Origin: Hyphomicrobium sp.
Lineage (GTDB): Bacteria; Pseudomonadota; Alphaproteobacteria; Rhizobiales; Hyphomicrobiaceae
DNA length: 50,446 bases
Direction: 5' to 3'
NCBI GenBank assembly: GCA_025458125.1
Contig: JALOTA010000010.1
Span: 1 to 50,446, forward strand
Below, in pieces: positions 19,425-29,098 of this stretch. Every line of letters starts with the position of its first letter. The first letter of the stretch is position 1. The position numbers and the translations under genes were made by a program. Below the pieces are notes generated by a model. It searched no databases. It was not told the DNA's origin and saw only the letters and a program-made list of their open reading frames with translations.

Positions 19425-20822
19425 ATGACAACGCGGAAAACCGCCATCACCGCACGCGCGCCGGATACGTCACTCAGCGCAAGCGAACGCCTGCTCTACG
19501 CACTGCCGCTTCTCCTGGCAGCGCTTATCCTCTTCGTGTTCAACAGGCCGGCAGAAGCTATGCAAATTCAGACTGTGAAGAGCCCAGGCGGCATCGAAGC
19601 CTGGCTCGTCGAAGATCATTCCAATCCGATGATGGCGATGCGCTTCTCCTTCGACGGCGGCAGCGCACAGGACCCGGCTGGAAAGGATGGCGTGGCAAAC
19701 TTCGTGTCAGCCATGCTCGACGAGGGAGCCGGCGAACTCGATGCTGCGGCTTTTCAGGAGCGCCTGGAGGACCTCGCTGTCCGTCTAAGCTTCTCCGACT
19801 CGCAGGATGCCTTCTATGGCAACTTCGAAACGTTGACGGTCAACCGCGATGCAGCCGCCGGCCTCCTCGCCGCGGCCCTGAACAAGCCGCACTTCGACAA
19901 GGACGCCGCCGAGCGGATCAGACAGCAGATCCTCGCCAGTCTCGTCTACGCCGCCAAGGACCCGGATCGCGTTGCGTCCGACGAATGGAACGCGCTTGCT
20001 TTCGGCGATCATCCCTACGGCCGGCGCGCAAGCGGCACGGAACAGAGCGTCTCGTCCATTACGCCGGAAGACCTGGATGCCTACCGCAAGAAAGTCTTCG
20101 CGAAGTCCAACCTGCGCGTGGTGGCCGTGGGAGACATCAGCGCCGCTGAACTGGGCACCCTGCTCGACAAGGTCTTCGGCAGCCTTCCGGAGAAAGCCGA
20201 TCTGGCAACCGTCGAGAAAATCGCGCCGGCGACGGGCGGCAAGACAAAAGTCATCGAGATGGACGTTCCCCAGTCCGTGGCGGTGTTCGGTTTCGGCGCG
20301 ATGCCCCGCAAAGACCCCGACTTCCTGACCGCGTTCGTCCTCAACCAGTTGATCGGCGGCGGCGGCTTTGCCTCCCGGCTGATGGAAGAAGTCCGTGAAA
20401 AACGCGGCCTGGCATACTCGGTGTACAGCTACCTGCAGCCGATGCGGAACGCTTCGATCTTTTCGGGTGGCGTGGCAACGCGCAACGATGCCGTCAAGAC
20501 CTCCATCGACCTGATCCGGCAGGAACTGGAGAAGGTCGCAAACGAAGGTCCGAACGAGACAGAGTTCGCCAACGCCAAGAGTTATCTGACCGGTTCGTAT
20601 GCCCTGCGGTTCGATACCAATGTGAAAATCGCAACCCAGCTTCTCGGCTTGATGGAAGAAGGCTACGGGCCCGACTACGTCGAAAAGCGCAATGCCATGA
20701 TCGAGGCCATCACGCTGGACGACGCCAGGCGCGTTGCGAAGCGCCTTCTCGACACCGACAACATGATCGTCACGATCGTGGGCAAGCCGCAAGAAGCCGC
20801 AGTCGCCGGCGACAAGGGCTAA
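19425..20822 (+). CDS. M16 family protein, inactive partner subunit
   Basis: This 465-residue protein has the M16 fold but lacks the HxxEH zinc motif: the equivalent position reads FVSAMLDEGAG. It keeps the C-terminal R/Y-type substrate-binding block GGGGFASRLMEEVREKRGLAYSVYS. A hydrophobic segment at about residues 25-42 serves as signal peptide or anchor. Co-transcription with the active M16 gene supports a heterodimer in which this subunit binds substrate. An intrinsic terminator follows directly. Confidence 0.9.
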   Translation: MTTRKTAITARAPDTSLSASERLLYALPLLLAALILFVFNRPAEAMQIQTVKSPGGIEAWLVEDHSNPMMAMRFSFDGGSAQDPAGKDGVANFVSAMLDEGAGELDAAAFQERLEDLAVRLSFSDSQDAFYGNFETLTVNRDAAAGLLAAALNKPHFDKDAAERIRQQILASLVYAAKDPDRVASDEWNALAFGDHPYGRRASGTEQSVSSITPEDLDAYRKKVFAKSNLRVVAVGDISAAELGTLLDKVFGSLPEKADLATVEKIAPATGGKTKVIEMDVPQSVAVFGFGAMPRKDPDFLTAFVLNQLIGGGGFASRLMEEVREKRGLAYSVYSYLQPMRNASIFSGGVATRNDAVKTSIDLIRQELEKVANEGPNETEFANAKSYLTGSYALRFDTNVKIATQLLGLMEEGYGPDYVEKRNAMIEAITLDDARRVAKRLLDTDNMIVTIVGKPQEAAVAGDKG

Positions 20823-20842
20823 GGATAGCGAAGAGACAATTC

Positions 20843-20875
20843 AAACGTCCCGCCCCCAGGGTGGGACGTTTTTTT
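20843..20875 (+). terminator. Intrinsic terminator after the M16 pair
   Basis: Stem CGTCCCGCCC/GGGTGGGACG with a short CCA loop is followed by seven T residues on the plus strand, 20 bases after the stop of the second M16 gene. The stem includes one mismatch or wobble. Confidence 0.9.
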
Positions 20876-21015
20876 GTGCCACGAGCGGCCGGTTCCGAAC
20901 GGAACAGCGCGTCTCTCCCGGCCCGCCTAGTCTCAAAAACATCGGAAGCGCCCGGCCCCTCCTCGGCACTTTCGATCGATCTGCCCGGCCGCTCCCCCCC
21001 AGCCAGCCGGGCCTT

Positions 21016-21049
21016 GCCCTTCGGAGCCCCCCCCTCCGAAGGGCTTTTT
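21016..21049 (+). terminator. Second terminator between M16 genes and lipA
   Basis: A perfect 11-base stem GCCCTTCGGAG/CTCCGAAGGGC with a seven-C loop is followed by TTTTT on the plus strand. It lies 3 bases beyond the lipA stop codon in the convergent direction. The T-run fits plus-strand termination, as a back-up to the first terminator. For lipA transcripts it could only serve as a 3'-end hairpin. Confidence 0.75.
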
Positions 21050-21051
21050 CT

Positions 21052-21993
21052 TCAATCGCGCCCTGTCTGGCGCTGCGCCCTCAGACGCTCGAAATCCTCG
21101 CCGGCATGATAGCTCGATCGTGTGAGCGGCGACGCCGCAACCATGCTGAAGCCCTTGCCACGCGCCAGAGAGGCATAGGCTTCGAACGTCTCCGGGCTGA
21201 CATAGTCAACCACGGGTGCGTGCCGTCTTGTCGGCTGCAGGTACTGACCGATCGTAATGAAATCGACTTCGGCCGACCGGAGATCATCCATCACCTGAAT
21301 GATCTCGTCGCGCGTCTCTCCGAAACCAACCATCAGGCCGGACTTCGTCACCATTCGCGAGGATAATTCCTTCGCGGCCTGCAACAGGCGGATGGAATGA
21401 AAATACCGCGCCCCCGGCCGGATCGACGGATAGAAACGCGGCACCGTCTCGATATTGTGGTTGAACACGTCCGGCCCGGCATCCATCACGATCTCCAGCG
21501 CACCCGGCTTCTTCAGGAAATCAGGCGTCAGAACCTCGATCGTCGTCCCGGGCGCGTACTCCCGGACCGCGCGAATGACGGCCGCGATGTGAGAGGCACC
21601 GCCGTCGCTGAGATCGTCGCGGTCGACGGACGTAATTACGGTGTGCGTCAGGCCCATGTCTCGCACGGCGGCCGCAACCCGCTCCGGTTCGCCAGCATCG
21701 AGCGCGCCTGGGACGCCGGTTCGGATATTGCAGAACCCACAACCGCGCGTGCAGATATCTCCCATGACAAGGAAAGTGGCGTGCCGTTTGCTCCAGCATT
21801 CCGCCAGATTGGGACAACTGGCCTCCTCGCAGACGGTCGACAGGCCATGACCGCGCAGCACGGCCATCGTCTGCGATCGCATATCTTCACCCACCGCGCG
21901 GACCCGGATCCACGCCGGGCGGGGGAGCGGTTCGGTCTCTTCCCGATGCGCTTTCTCGGGATGCCTCGGAACATTGGAGTAAACGTTGGCCAT
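21052..21993 (-). CDS. lipA: Lipoyl synthase
   Basis: LipA is a radical-SAM enzyme that inserts two sulfurs into octanoylated proteins to make lipoate. The 313-residue protein has both iron-sulfur clusters: the auxiliary cluster [12 protein letters not shown] (Cys55, 60, 66) and the radical-SAM motif CTRGCGFC (Cys81, 85, 88), plus the C-terminal [12 protein letters not shown] that supplies the serine ligand. It is transcribed away from the LysR gene side and converges on the M16 operon. Confidence 0.97.
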   Translation of the reverse strand: MANVYSNVPRHPEKAHREETEPLPRPAWIRVRAVGEDMRSQTMAVLRGHGLSTVCEEASCPNLAECWSKRHATFLVMGDICTRGCGFCNIRTGVPGALDAGEPERVAAAVRDMGLTHTVITSVDRDDLSDGGASHIAAVIRAVREYAPGTTIEVLTPDFLKKPGALEIVMDAGPDVFNHNIETVPRFYPSIRPGARYFHSIRLLQAAKELSSRMVTKSGLMVGFGETRDEIIQVMDDLRSAEVDFITIGQYLQPTRRHAPVVDYVSPETFEAYASLARGKGFSMVAASPLTRSSYHAGEDFERLRAQRQTGRD

Positions 21994-22060
21994 CGCGAAC
22001 CACTACCACGAACACACCGCCTCAGGCAGCGGCCTTGGACCAATTTCCAAGTCGATACGG

Positions 22061-22960
22061 TCAGGCAACACGTCTTGACGATGGCGTTCCGGCGGCGAGC
22101 AATTCGCGAACCAGCGGATTGGGAAAACGCCGTTCGCGGGTGATCGCGTAGAACCGCTCCTGTAGATCGGGAATGCGGCAGCGTTCGACCAGAGCGCCGG
22201 AACGCAGCTCTTGCCGGACCACGACCGGCGGAACGAGCGTCAAGGCCGGCCGCGATCCCGCCAAGAGGCGGAGCATCGACATGTCGTCCACTTCCGCAAT
22301 GATGATCGGCTCGATCTCGTTCTGCGCCATCAGGAGATCAAACGAAACGCGAATATTACTCTGTGAACTTGGCAGCATGACGGGATTGGTCCGCAACGCA
22401 TCCGGGAACTTCAAGCGCCCGCGCCCCTCCTCGGGCCTGCCCACGAGACTGACGGCCTGCTGATGAACAAGCGTGCTGTGCCAGCCGGTTTCCGCGGCGT
22501 GCGGTGCGGGAAGGTTGGAAAGGACAAGATCGATCGTGTGATCCCTGAGCCCTGCGAGGAGATCGGGCAGCGATGCCGAGCGCAGCTCGATCTCCACATC
22601 CAAGCGATCAAGTAGCGGCTTCAGAAACTGCAGCTGGAAGTTACGCGACAAGGTTGCCAGCGAGCCGACCTTGATCGACTGGGTTCGCGCGGAACTGTTG
22701 CGGCCCAGGGCTCGCGTCAGTTCGCTGGCGGTCCGGAAAATGACGTCGCAGTGATCCTGCACGACGCGTCCCGTCTCCGTCAGCGTCAGCTTTTTGTTCT
22801 CGCGAACGAACAGCGGACTCCCCAGGCGCTGCTCCAGCTCCTTGAGCTGCGTTGACAGCGTCGACGGAGACACGTTGAGCCGCCGCGCTGCCGCCGTCAG
22901 CCCGCCCGACTGCGTGATGACCCAAAAGATTTTCAGATGATGCAGATTGAGGGAATGCAC
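22061..22960 (-). CDS. LysR-type regulator divergent from dabBA
   Basis: This 299-residue LysR protein has an N-terminal winged helix-turn-helix (LNLHHLKIFWVITQSGGLT then AARRLNVSPSTLSTQLKELE, residues 3-45) and a periplasmic-binding-like effector domain starting SIKVGSLATLSRNFQLQFL. The GTG start at 22960 is supported by AGGGAGA 6 bases upstream and by family alignment. The longer frame needs a TTG with no binding site. It is divergent from dabB with a palindrome between them, the classical layout for a LysR protein that controls its neighbour and itself. The effector is unknown. By analogy with CbbR/CcmR it could sense a carbon metabolite. Confidence 0.88.
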   Translation of the reverse strand: MHSLNLHHLKIFWVITQSGGLTAAARRLNVSPSTLSTQLKELEQRLGSPLFVRENKKLTLTETGRVVQDHCDVIFRTASELTRALGRNSSARTQSIKVGSLATLSRNFQLQFLKPLLDRLDVEIELRSASLPDLLAGLRDHTIDLVLSNLPAPHAAETGWHSTLVHQQAVSLVGRPEEGRGRLKFPDALRTNPVMLPSSQSNIRVSFDLLMAQNEIEPIIIAEVDDMSMLRLLAGSRPALTLVPPVVVRQELRSGALVERCRIPDLQERFYAITRERRFPNPLVRELLAAGTPSSRRVA

Positions 22961-23009
22961 AGCGGTCTCCCTGCGAACGAGGTCACGGCCCGGAAGCCCA
23001 TCATTAGAT

Positions 23010-23035
23010 ATTATCAAACGATACGTTTCAATAAT
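23010..23035. promoter_or_regulatory. Putative LysR operator between regulator and dabB
   Basis: An AT-rich imperfect palindrome is centred on AAACG-ATA-CGTTT, with outer arms ATTAT and ATAAT. It lies in the 138-base divergent gap, about 65 bases upstream of dabB and 50 bases upstream of the LysR start. It stands out because this stretch is far richer in A and T than its surroundings. LysR boxes of T-N11-A type fit inside it. Binding is inferred, not shown. Confidence 0.5.
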
Positions 23036-23098
23036 TGAATTTTATGAAAGAGGAGCAAGCTGGTAGCACGGTGGGATCGCTGTCCCTGGAGATCCGGA

Positions 23099-24658
23099 AT
23101 GTGGACCCCCTTCTTGCCGTTCGCGGCACCGGCCGTTCTCGCTCTTGCTGCCCTTGTCGCAGCGATCGCGCCGCGCCAGCACCCGCGAGTGCCCGCCCTT
23201 CTCGCTGAGGCCGCCGCCGCGATTGCCTTTCTGGCGGGCCTCGTAACGGCCTGGCAACTGATCCAGAACGGTCCGTCGACATCGCAGCTGATCGGCATCG
23301 CGGGCATTGGCCTTTCGGCGCGCATCGACGCGGTCAGCGTCACCATGCTTCTCCTCGTTTCGTTCGTCGGCTGGATCGTCGTGCGCTACGCCGCCACGTA
23401 CCTCGATGGCGAGCCCGGGCAAGGTCGCTTCACTGCCCTGCTGACAGCAACGCTCGCAGCCGTCCTGCTGCTCGTCAGCGCTGGAAATCTCGTTCAGCTC
23501 GCCGCGGCGTGGATCGCAACCAGCCTGCTTCTGCACAAGCTCCTTCTCTTCTACCCAGATCGCATTGCCGCGCAGCGCGCCGCGCGCAAGAAATTCGTCG
23601 CTGCCAGGGCCGGGGATATCGCTCTCGCAGGGGCAGCCGCACTGCTGGCTTACGGGTTCGCAACCACCGACATTGCCTCGATCCTGGATCTGTCGCGGTC
23701 TTCCGCCGGAGAACCGTTCGTCATCGCCGCTGCGGTTCTTCTGGCCATTGCCGCTATTTTCAAGTCGGCTCAGTTTCCAATGCACGGATGGCTGACGGAA
23801 GTTATGGAAGCGCCGACGCCGGTTTCCGCCCTTCTCCATGCCGGCGTCATCAACGCCGGAGGTTTCCTTCTCATCCGCTTCGCTGACGTCATGCTGGCAG
23901 CGCCGGGAGTTCTGGCGGCACTCGCGCTCGTCGGAGGCTTCACCGCTCTGTTTGGAGGCGTGGTAATGCTCACGCAGCCTGCGGTCAAAACATCTCTGGC
24001 ATGGTCGACCGTGGCACAGATGGGGTTCATGATCTTCCAGTGCGGTCTTGCACTCTTCCCGCTGGCCCTTCTGCACATCGTGGCTCACTCGCTCTACAAG
24101 GCCCACGCGTTTCTCGCATCCGGTTCAGCAGTGGAACTGATAGCGGCGAACCGGCGTCCCGGACCGGTCGCCGTTCCAAGCGGAATGGCGATCGTCAAAG
24201 CCTTCGCGATTGCCCTCGCCATGTACGCGCTGATCGGCGCCGGCTTCGGGTTCTCCGAAAAGTCGCCTCAGGCTGTCGCTCTCGGCGCCATCCTGATCTT
24301 TGGCGTCGCCTACCTGATCGCTCAGGGCCTCGCGGATGCGGCGCCTCGTGAACTCACGCTGCGCACCGCGATCTATTCGGCAGCAGCGGCAGTCGGCTAC
24401 TTCGCCCTTCAGGCGGCAGCCGTTGCGCTGACGGCCGATGCTCTGCCGGCGACACCGGGCGCAGGTCCGCTCGACTGGGCAATGATCGTGACGGCACTGC
24501 TGACATTCGGGTTCGTTGCAATCGTTCAGTCCGCATTTCCCCTGTGGTCGGGCCACCCGGCCGCAGCCAGCCTGCGGGTGCATCTGTCGAATGGTCTTTA
24601 TGCAAACGCCATCGTCGATCGCATCCTAGGCAACTGGTCTGCCCGCAAGCCCGCCTGA
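23099..24658 (+). CDS. dabB: DabB, membrane subunit of the DAB inorganic carbon pump
   Basis: This 519-residue protein is a NuoL/MrpA-like proton-conducting membrane subunit with about 13-14 hydrophobic helices. It includes FPMHGWLTEVMEAPTPVSALLHAGVINAG in pieces: FPMHGWL (about 222-228), a lysine-bearing SAQ segment, and HAGVINAGGFLLIRF. With DabA it forms the energy-coupled complex that traps CO2 as bicarbonate, using cation flow to make hydration one-way. GGAG lies 7 bases before the ATG. dabA follows after 24 bases. Alternative annotation as an NADH dehydrogenase subunit is unlikely because no other nuo/mrp gene is nearby. Confidence 0.93.
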   Translation: MWTPFLPFAAPAVLALAALVAAIAPRQHPRVPALLAEAAAAIAFLAGLVTAWQLIQNGPSTSQLIGIAGIGLSARIDAVSVTMLLLVSFVGWIVVRYAATYLDGEPGQGRFTALLTATLAAVLLLVSAGNLVQLAAAWIATSLLLHKLLLFYPDRIAAQRAARKKFVAARAGDIALAGAAALLAYGFATTDIASILDLSRSSAGEPFVIAAAVLLAIAAIFKSAQFPMHGWLTEVMEAPTPVSALLHAGVINAGGFLLIRFADVMLAAPGVLAALALVGGFTALFGGVVMLTQPAVKTSLAWSTVAQMGFMIFQCGLALFPLALLHIVAHSLYKAHAFLASGSAVELIAANRRPGPVAVPSGMAIVKAFAIALAMYALIGAGFGFSEKSPQAVALGAILIFGVAYLIAQGLADAAPRELTLRTAIYSAAAAVGYFALQAAAVALTADALPATPGAGPLDWAMIVTALLTFGFVAIVQSAFPLWSGHPAAASLRVHLSNGLYANAIVDRILGNWSARKPA

Positions 24659-24682
24659 ACCGAAACCTGAAGGAAAAATTCG

Positions 24683-27103
24683 ATGACCATCATTTCCCAT
24701 GTGATGCCCCTTCAGAGCAGTTTCCTGGGGGATGCGGCCGACCGCGCCGCCCGCGCTATTCCGCCCGTCTGGCCTCTCGCGTCGAGCGTGGCGGTGAACC
24801 CGTACCTCGGACAAACCGGAGAAGATCTGGGCAAGGTCGCAGCACGCCTGTCGCGCGTTTCTGGAACGCCCGTGACGATGCCACGGGCTTATTATCTCGC
24901 GCAGATCGAAGCTGGGACCATCACCAACGAGGATCTGGATGCAGCGCTGCGGCTGCAGCCGGCTGGGCTGCGTCCCGCCGACGTCGCCACACTAAAGGCC
25001 GAGGCTAGAACCGCCTCCGTCCGGCCCAAGGCGTTGCCGACGGTGTCCGACCTAGCGACAGAAGTGAGCGGCATCGACTGGACGGGCTTCATCTCCGAGC
25101 GGTTCGGGGCCTGGGCGTCTGCCTACTTCGATGAAGGTCAGGCGCTCTGGGCAGCGCCGCGTTCCAAAAGCGCTTTTGCCGCCTGGCGGGCCTTTGCCAG
25201 CCAGGATCTGACACCGGAGATCATCGGCCTGAAGGGATTCGCGGCCCACGTTGCGGAGGCCCCGGACACGGCCCATCAATTCCTCGCGCGTTCTGTAACC
25301 ACGCTGGGACTCGAACCCGCAGCCTTCGAAACCTATTTTCATCAACTGCTCATGTCGCTTGGCGGCTGGGCCCAGGTTGGCCGCTATCAGCTTTGGCAGG
25401 CAGAACTTGCCGGCTCGACGGACACGACCTCCATCGACCTGCTTGCCATCCGTCTCCTGTGGGAAGAGGCACTCTTCACCAGATACACCGATCAGATCGC
25501 AGCAAAGTGGACTGACCTCGCCAAAGCCCATGCTGCTCCCGTCGCGCCAACGCGCGAGCAGATCGTCGATATCGTTCTCCATGAAGCCTCCGAGTTGGCC
25601 GCGCAGCGCAATCTGGCGGCGACCTTTGCGGCGCCTTCGCCGGCCACCGCCACCCAGCGTCCGATACTCCAAGCCGCATTCTGTATCGACGTCCGCTCGG
25701 AGGTTTTCCGCCGGGCCCTGGAATCGCTGAGCCCCGGAATTCGCACGCTCGGATTCGCCGGATTCTTCGGCGTCGCGACATCCCATCGGCGTTTTGCATC
25801 GGTTGTCCGGGAACACCGCTTGCCGGTTCTGCTGAACCCCGGCGTATCCAGCGTTTCCGGAGACTCGACTGAAGAGATGTACGACCAGAAGGTTCGCATC
25901 GCCAACAGGGCGAGCCGGGCCTGGGGCCGTTTCAAGCTTGCCGCCGTTTCATCGTTCGCGTTCGTCGAAGCGACAGGCCCCGTCTACGTGACCAAGCTCC
26001 TGCGCGACGCCTTGCGCCTGAATGGCCATGGTGCACCCGATGATCCGGCCCCGCGTCTTCAGCCGGAACTCGACCTTGCCGCTAAGAGCGGCGCGGCCGA
26101 GACCGTTCTTCGCGCCATGTCACTGACGGAAAACTTCGCGCGCCTGGTTCTGCTTGCGGGTCACGGAGCCAACGTCGTGAACAATCCGCACGCGAGCGCG
26201 CTCCATTGCGGCGCGTGCGGCGGATATTCGGGCGAAGCCAACGCGCGGCTCCTTGCCGGGCTGCTCAACGACGCCGGCGTACGCCGGGAGCTGACCGGAC
26301 GGGGCATTTCCATTCCCGCGGACACGCTGTTCGTGGCCGCGCTCCACGACACCACCACCGACACGGTCACGCTGTACGACAAGGACCACCCGTCCGCCGC
26401 CCATGCCGCAGACTTCGAACAGGCGCGCGCATGGTTGAAGACTGCGGGGACGCTCACACGAACCGAACGCATGTTGCGGCTGCCGCGCGCAAGAACGCAA
26501 CGGCAGGTGCTGCGCCGGAGCCGGGATTGGGCGGAAGTGCGTCCGGAATGGGGTCTGGCCGGCTGCAAGGCCTTCATCGCGGCACCCCGATCGCGCAGCA
26601 ACGGACGAACCCTCGATGGTCGCGCCTTCCTGCACGACTACGAGTGGGCGCAGGACAAGAACTTCAAGGTTCTCGAACTCATCATGACGGCGCCGGTCGT
26701 CGTGGCGAGCTGGATCAGCCTTCAGTACTACGGCTCGACCGTATCACCCGAGACGTTTGGTGGCGGAAACAAGCTGCTGCACAACGTGACCGGCGGCATG
26801 GGAGTGCTCGAAGGTAATGGCGGCGCGTTACGTGCCGGTCTGCCCTGGCAATCGATCCACGATGGAATGCGTTTCATGCACGAGCCGGTCCGCCTGTCCG
26901 TGTGCATCGAGGCTCCTCGCGAGGCCATGACGGACATCCTTAAGCGCCACGATGGCGTCAAGGCCCTGTTCGACAACCGTTGGCTCGCACTCTTCGCAAT
27001 GGATGCGCAAGGCCGCCTCGCCTGGCGCTACGCCGGCGATCTGCAATGGACAGAGGTCGGCACACGGGAAGCATCCACACCGAAACTGAAGGCGGCAAGC
27101 TGA
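24683..27103 (+). CDS. dabA: DabA, carbonic-anhydrase-like subunit of the DAB pump
   Basis: This 806-residue DUF2309/UPF0753 protein is the soluble subunit of the DAB inorganic-carbon accumulation complex. The beta-carbonic-anhydrase-like zinc site is complete: FCIDVRSE gives Cys334 and Asp336, [10 protein letters not shown] gives His494, and HCGACGG gives Cys509. The 15-residue His-Cys spacing matches characterised DabA. It is expected to hydrate CO2 at the membrane in a vectorial manner with DabB. It is the second gene after the divergent LysR regulator. No carboxysome or Rubisco genes lie in this window, so the bicarbonate may feed anaplerotic carboxylases. Confidence 0.95.
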   Translation: MTIISHVMPLQSSFLGDAADRAARAIPPVWPLASSVAVNPYLGQTGEDLGKVAARLSRVSGTPVTMPRAYYLAQIEAGTITNEDLDAALRLQPAGLRPADVATLKAEARTASVRPKALPTVSDLATEVSGIDWTGFISERFGAWASAYFDEGQALWAAPRSKSAFAAWRAFASQDLTPEIIGLKGFAAHVAEAPDTAHQFLARSVTTLGLEPAAFETYFHQLLMSLGGWAQVGRYQLWQAELAGSTDTTSIDLLAIRLLWEEALFTRYTDQIAAKWTDLAKAHAAPVAPTREQIVDIVLHEASELAAQRNLAATFAAPSPATATQRPILQAAFCIDVRSEVFRRALESLSPGIRTLGFAGFFGVATSHRRFASVVREHRLPVLLNPGVSSVSGDSTEEMYDQKVRIANRASRAWGRFKLAAVSSFAFVEATGPVYVTKLLRDALRLNGHGAPDDPAPRLQPELDLAAKSGAAETVLRAMSLTENFARLVLLAGHGANVVNNPHASALHCGACGGYSGEANARLLAGLLNDAGVRRELTGRGISIPADTLFVAALHDTTTDTVTLYDKDHPSAAHAADFEQARAWLKTAGTLTRTERMLRLPRARTQRQVLRRSRDWAEVRPEWGLAGCKAFIAAPRSRSNGRTLDGRAFLHDYEWAQDKNFKVLELIMTAPVVVASWISLQYYGSTVSPETFGGGNKLLHNVTGGMGVLEGNGGALRAGLPWQSIHDGMRFMHEPVRLSVCIEAPREAMTDILKRHDGVKALFDNRWLALFAMDAQGRLAWRYAGDLQWTEVGTREASTPKLKAAS

Positions 27104-27190
27104 TCATCGGCTCGTCAGCTGCACCGCCCCCGCAATCGGCGTCCGAGAGGCCACGCGGCCACCCGGGCGCCGCCGAGTTGGACCTTTGAG

Positions 27191-28099
27191 ATGACGATCA
27201 AAGCACCCGCGCCGAAACTGACCCACTTGGACGTTCTGGAATCGGAATCGATCCACATCCTCCGCGAAGCCGCCGCGCAATTCCGCAAGCCCGTTCTTCT
27301 CTATTCGATGGGCAAGGATTCGACCGTGCTGCTGCATCTGGCACGCAAGGCGTTCTGGCCTTCACGGTTGCCGTTCCCGCTGCTGCACGTCGACACGACC
27401 TGGGAATTCCGCGAAATGTATGAGTTTCGCGACAAGGTCGCCGCCCAGGGCGATGCCGATCTCATCGTGCACGTGAACGAAGAGGGCCTCGCTCGCGGCA
27501 TCAACCCGTTCGATTTCACTCCGTCCACCTACACCAACGTCATGAAAACCGAAGCTCTGAGACAGGCGCTCGACGCTCACGGCTTCGACGCCGCCTTCGG
27601 TGGCGCGCGGCGCGACGAGGAAGCCAGCCGCGCCAAGGAGCGCGTGTTCTCGTTCCACCACCGCTGGGACCCGCGCCAGCAGCGCCCGGAAATGTGGACG
27701 CTTCTAAATGGCAGGCTCGGACCCGGGCAGACCGCGCGAATTTTTCCGCTCTCGAATTGGACCGAACGCGATGTCTGGCGCTACATCGCCCGCGAGCGGC
27801 TGGATGTGGTCCCCCTCTATTTCGCGGCCGAACGCCCGACGATCGAACGCGATGGCCTTCTGCTCGTGCCACAAGGCGAGGGGCTTGTTCAGCCGGGCGA
27901 GCCCATCGTTCAACGCCACGTCCGCTTCCGCACGCTCGGCTGCTGGCCCAACACGGCCGCAGAAGAATCCACAGCCGCCGATCTGCCGTCCTTGCTCAAC
28001 GAAGTCTTCAACGCGCGGAAATCAGAGCGGGCGGGCCGGATGATCGACCATGACGAGGTCGGGGCGATGGAGAAGAAGAAGCAAGAGGGCTATTTCTGA
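27191..28099 (+). CDS. cysD: Sulfate adenylyltransferase small subunit, without CysN
   Basis: This 302-residue PP-loop protein matches CysD, which with the GTPase CysN makes adenosine 5'-phosphosulfate from ATP and sulfate. The PP-loop is [15 protein letters not shown] (about residues 36-50). [15 protein letters not shown] (about 138-152), [12 protein letters not shown] and the C-terminal EKKKQEGYF are family hallmarks. cysN normally follows within a few bases, but here the next gene is a BASS transporter. The gene begins 87 bases after dabA on the same strand and may share its transcript. The partner could be encoded elsewhere, or the enzyme could serve another adenylation. Confidence 0.88.
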   Translation: MTIKAPAPKLTHLDVLESESIHILREAAAQFRKPVLLYSMGKDSTVLLHLARKAFWPSRLPFPLLHVDTTWEFREMYEFRDKVAAQGDADLIVHVNEEGLARGINPFDFTPSTYTNVMKTEALRQALDAHGFDAAFGGARRDEEASRAKERVFSFHHRWDPRQQRPEMWTLLNGRLGPGQTARIFPLSNWTERDVWRYIARERLDVVPLYFAAERPTIERDGLLLVPQGEGLVQPGEPIVQRHVRFRTLGCWPNTAAEESTAADLPSLLNEVFNARKSERAGRMIDHDEVGAMEKKKQEGYF

Positions 28100-28200
28100 C
28101 CTCCACCGGTTGCGCTAGGGACGTTCCTCCGCCTCAAACCATGATATGAAGCCCGCGCTACGGCGCAATTGGTGCGGGACTTCGGGCAAAGGAACCACAC

Positions 28201-29076
28201 GTGCTTCCAGCACTCATAGACTTCGGCGTGCCGATTTGCGTCATCCTGCTGATGTTTATTGCAGGTACGGAAATCACGTTCCAATCCCTGCCCGCTCTGC
28301 GTCGTTCGCCCCGCGCGGTCCTGACGGGCTCCCTGGGTCAACTCCTGATCACGCCTGCCGTCGGACTTGCCGTGATCTCGGCCACGGGACCCGTCCAGCG
28401 CGTCGCCGCGTGCGTCATGCTGCTGTCCTTCTGTCCGGGTGGAGGCATCTCGACCTATTACACCTACATCGCCCGGGCTAACGTCTCGCTCTCTGCCTTG
28501 ATCACGGCAATTTCCACGCTGCTGTGTCTGCTCACGATCCCTCTGTGGTTGAGCCTCTTCCCGCATTTCGGCACGACGATGCTCGGCCTCGCCGCCATTC
28601 CGGCCACTCAAATTCTCGGCCAGCTGCTCCTGTTTATGGGCGTGCCACTGGCGGCCGGCGCGATACTGCAACGGAAAATGCCGGAATTCGTCAGCCGCCA
28701 CGGACCGTATTTGAGAACACTTTCGTTCATCGTCATCGGCATCGTGCTTATTCTGAGCGTTATCTCGATGAGCGGCCAGCTTTCTGACCTCGCTCGCGAC
28801 ATCGCCGCATCGTCTGCACTGTTCATCGTGCTGGCGATGGCCGTAGCCCACGTCACGACGATCGGTATCCCGCCGGCCGACAAGCATGCGGTGATCATCG
28901 AGAGCGCGGTGCGCAACATTGCGGTCGCCCTGCTGCTGGGCAAAAGCCTGCTCGATACCCAGGGACTCACGATCCTGGTTGGCTTTCTCACGGTCTATTT
29001 CGTGATCGAGCTGGTCATCATCATGGGCTACGCATCTGTTGTGCAGAAGGCCAATTTGAAATTTTCGCGAGCCTAG
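28201..29076 (+). CDS. BASS-family sodium symporter
   Basis: This 291-residue membrane protein has about 9-10 hydrophobic segments and resembles the bile acid:sodium symporter (BASS) superfamily. It has the FCPGGGISTYYTYIARAN crossover-type segment (about residues 79-96) and a second unwound region near IESAVRNIAVALLL. BASS proteins move organic anions with sodium. The start is a GTG at 28201. It follows cysD after about 100 bases on the same strand. The substrate is not readable. In the dab context a carboxylate or bicarbonate is possible but unproven. Confidence 0.75.
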   Translation: MLPALIDFGVPICVILLMFIAGTEITFQSLPALRRSPRAVLTGSLGQLLITPAVGLAVISATGPVQRVAACVMLLSFCPGGGISTYYTYIARANVSLSALITAISTLLCLLTIPLWLSLFPHFGTTMLGLAAIPATQILGQLLLFMGVPLAAGAILQRKMPEFVSRHGPYLRTLSFIVIGIVLILSVISMSGQLSDLARDIAASSALFIVLAMAVAHVTTIGIPPADKHAVIIESAVRNIAVALLLGKSLLDTQGLTILVGFLTVYFVIELVIIMGYASVVQKANLKFSRA

Positions 29077-29098
29077 ATCGCAGTTGGCAAGGCCGCTT

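Noticed and set aside
23099..24658. An NADH dehydrogenase or Mrp antiporter subunit
   Set aside because: It stands alone with dabA and no other nuo or mrp genes, which is the DAB arrangement.
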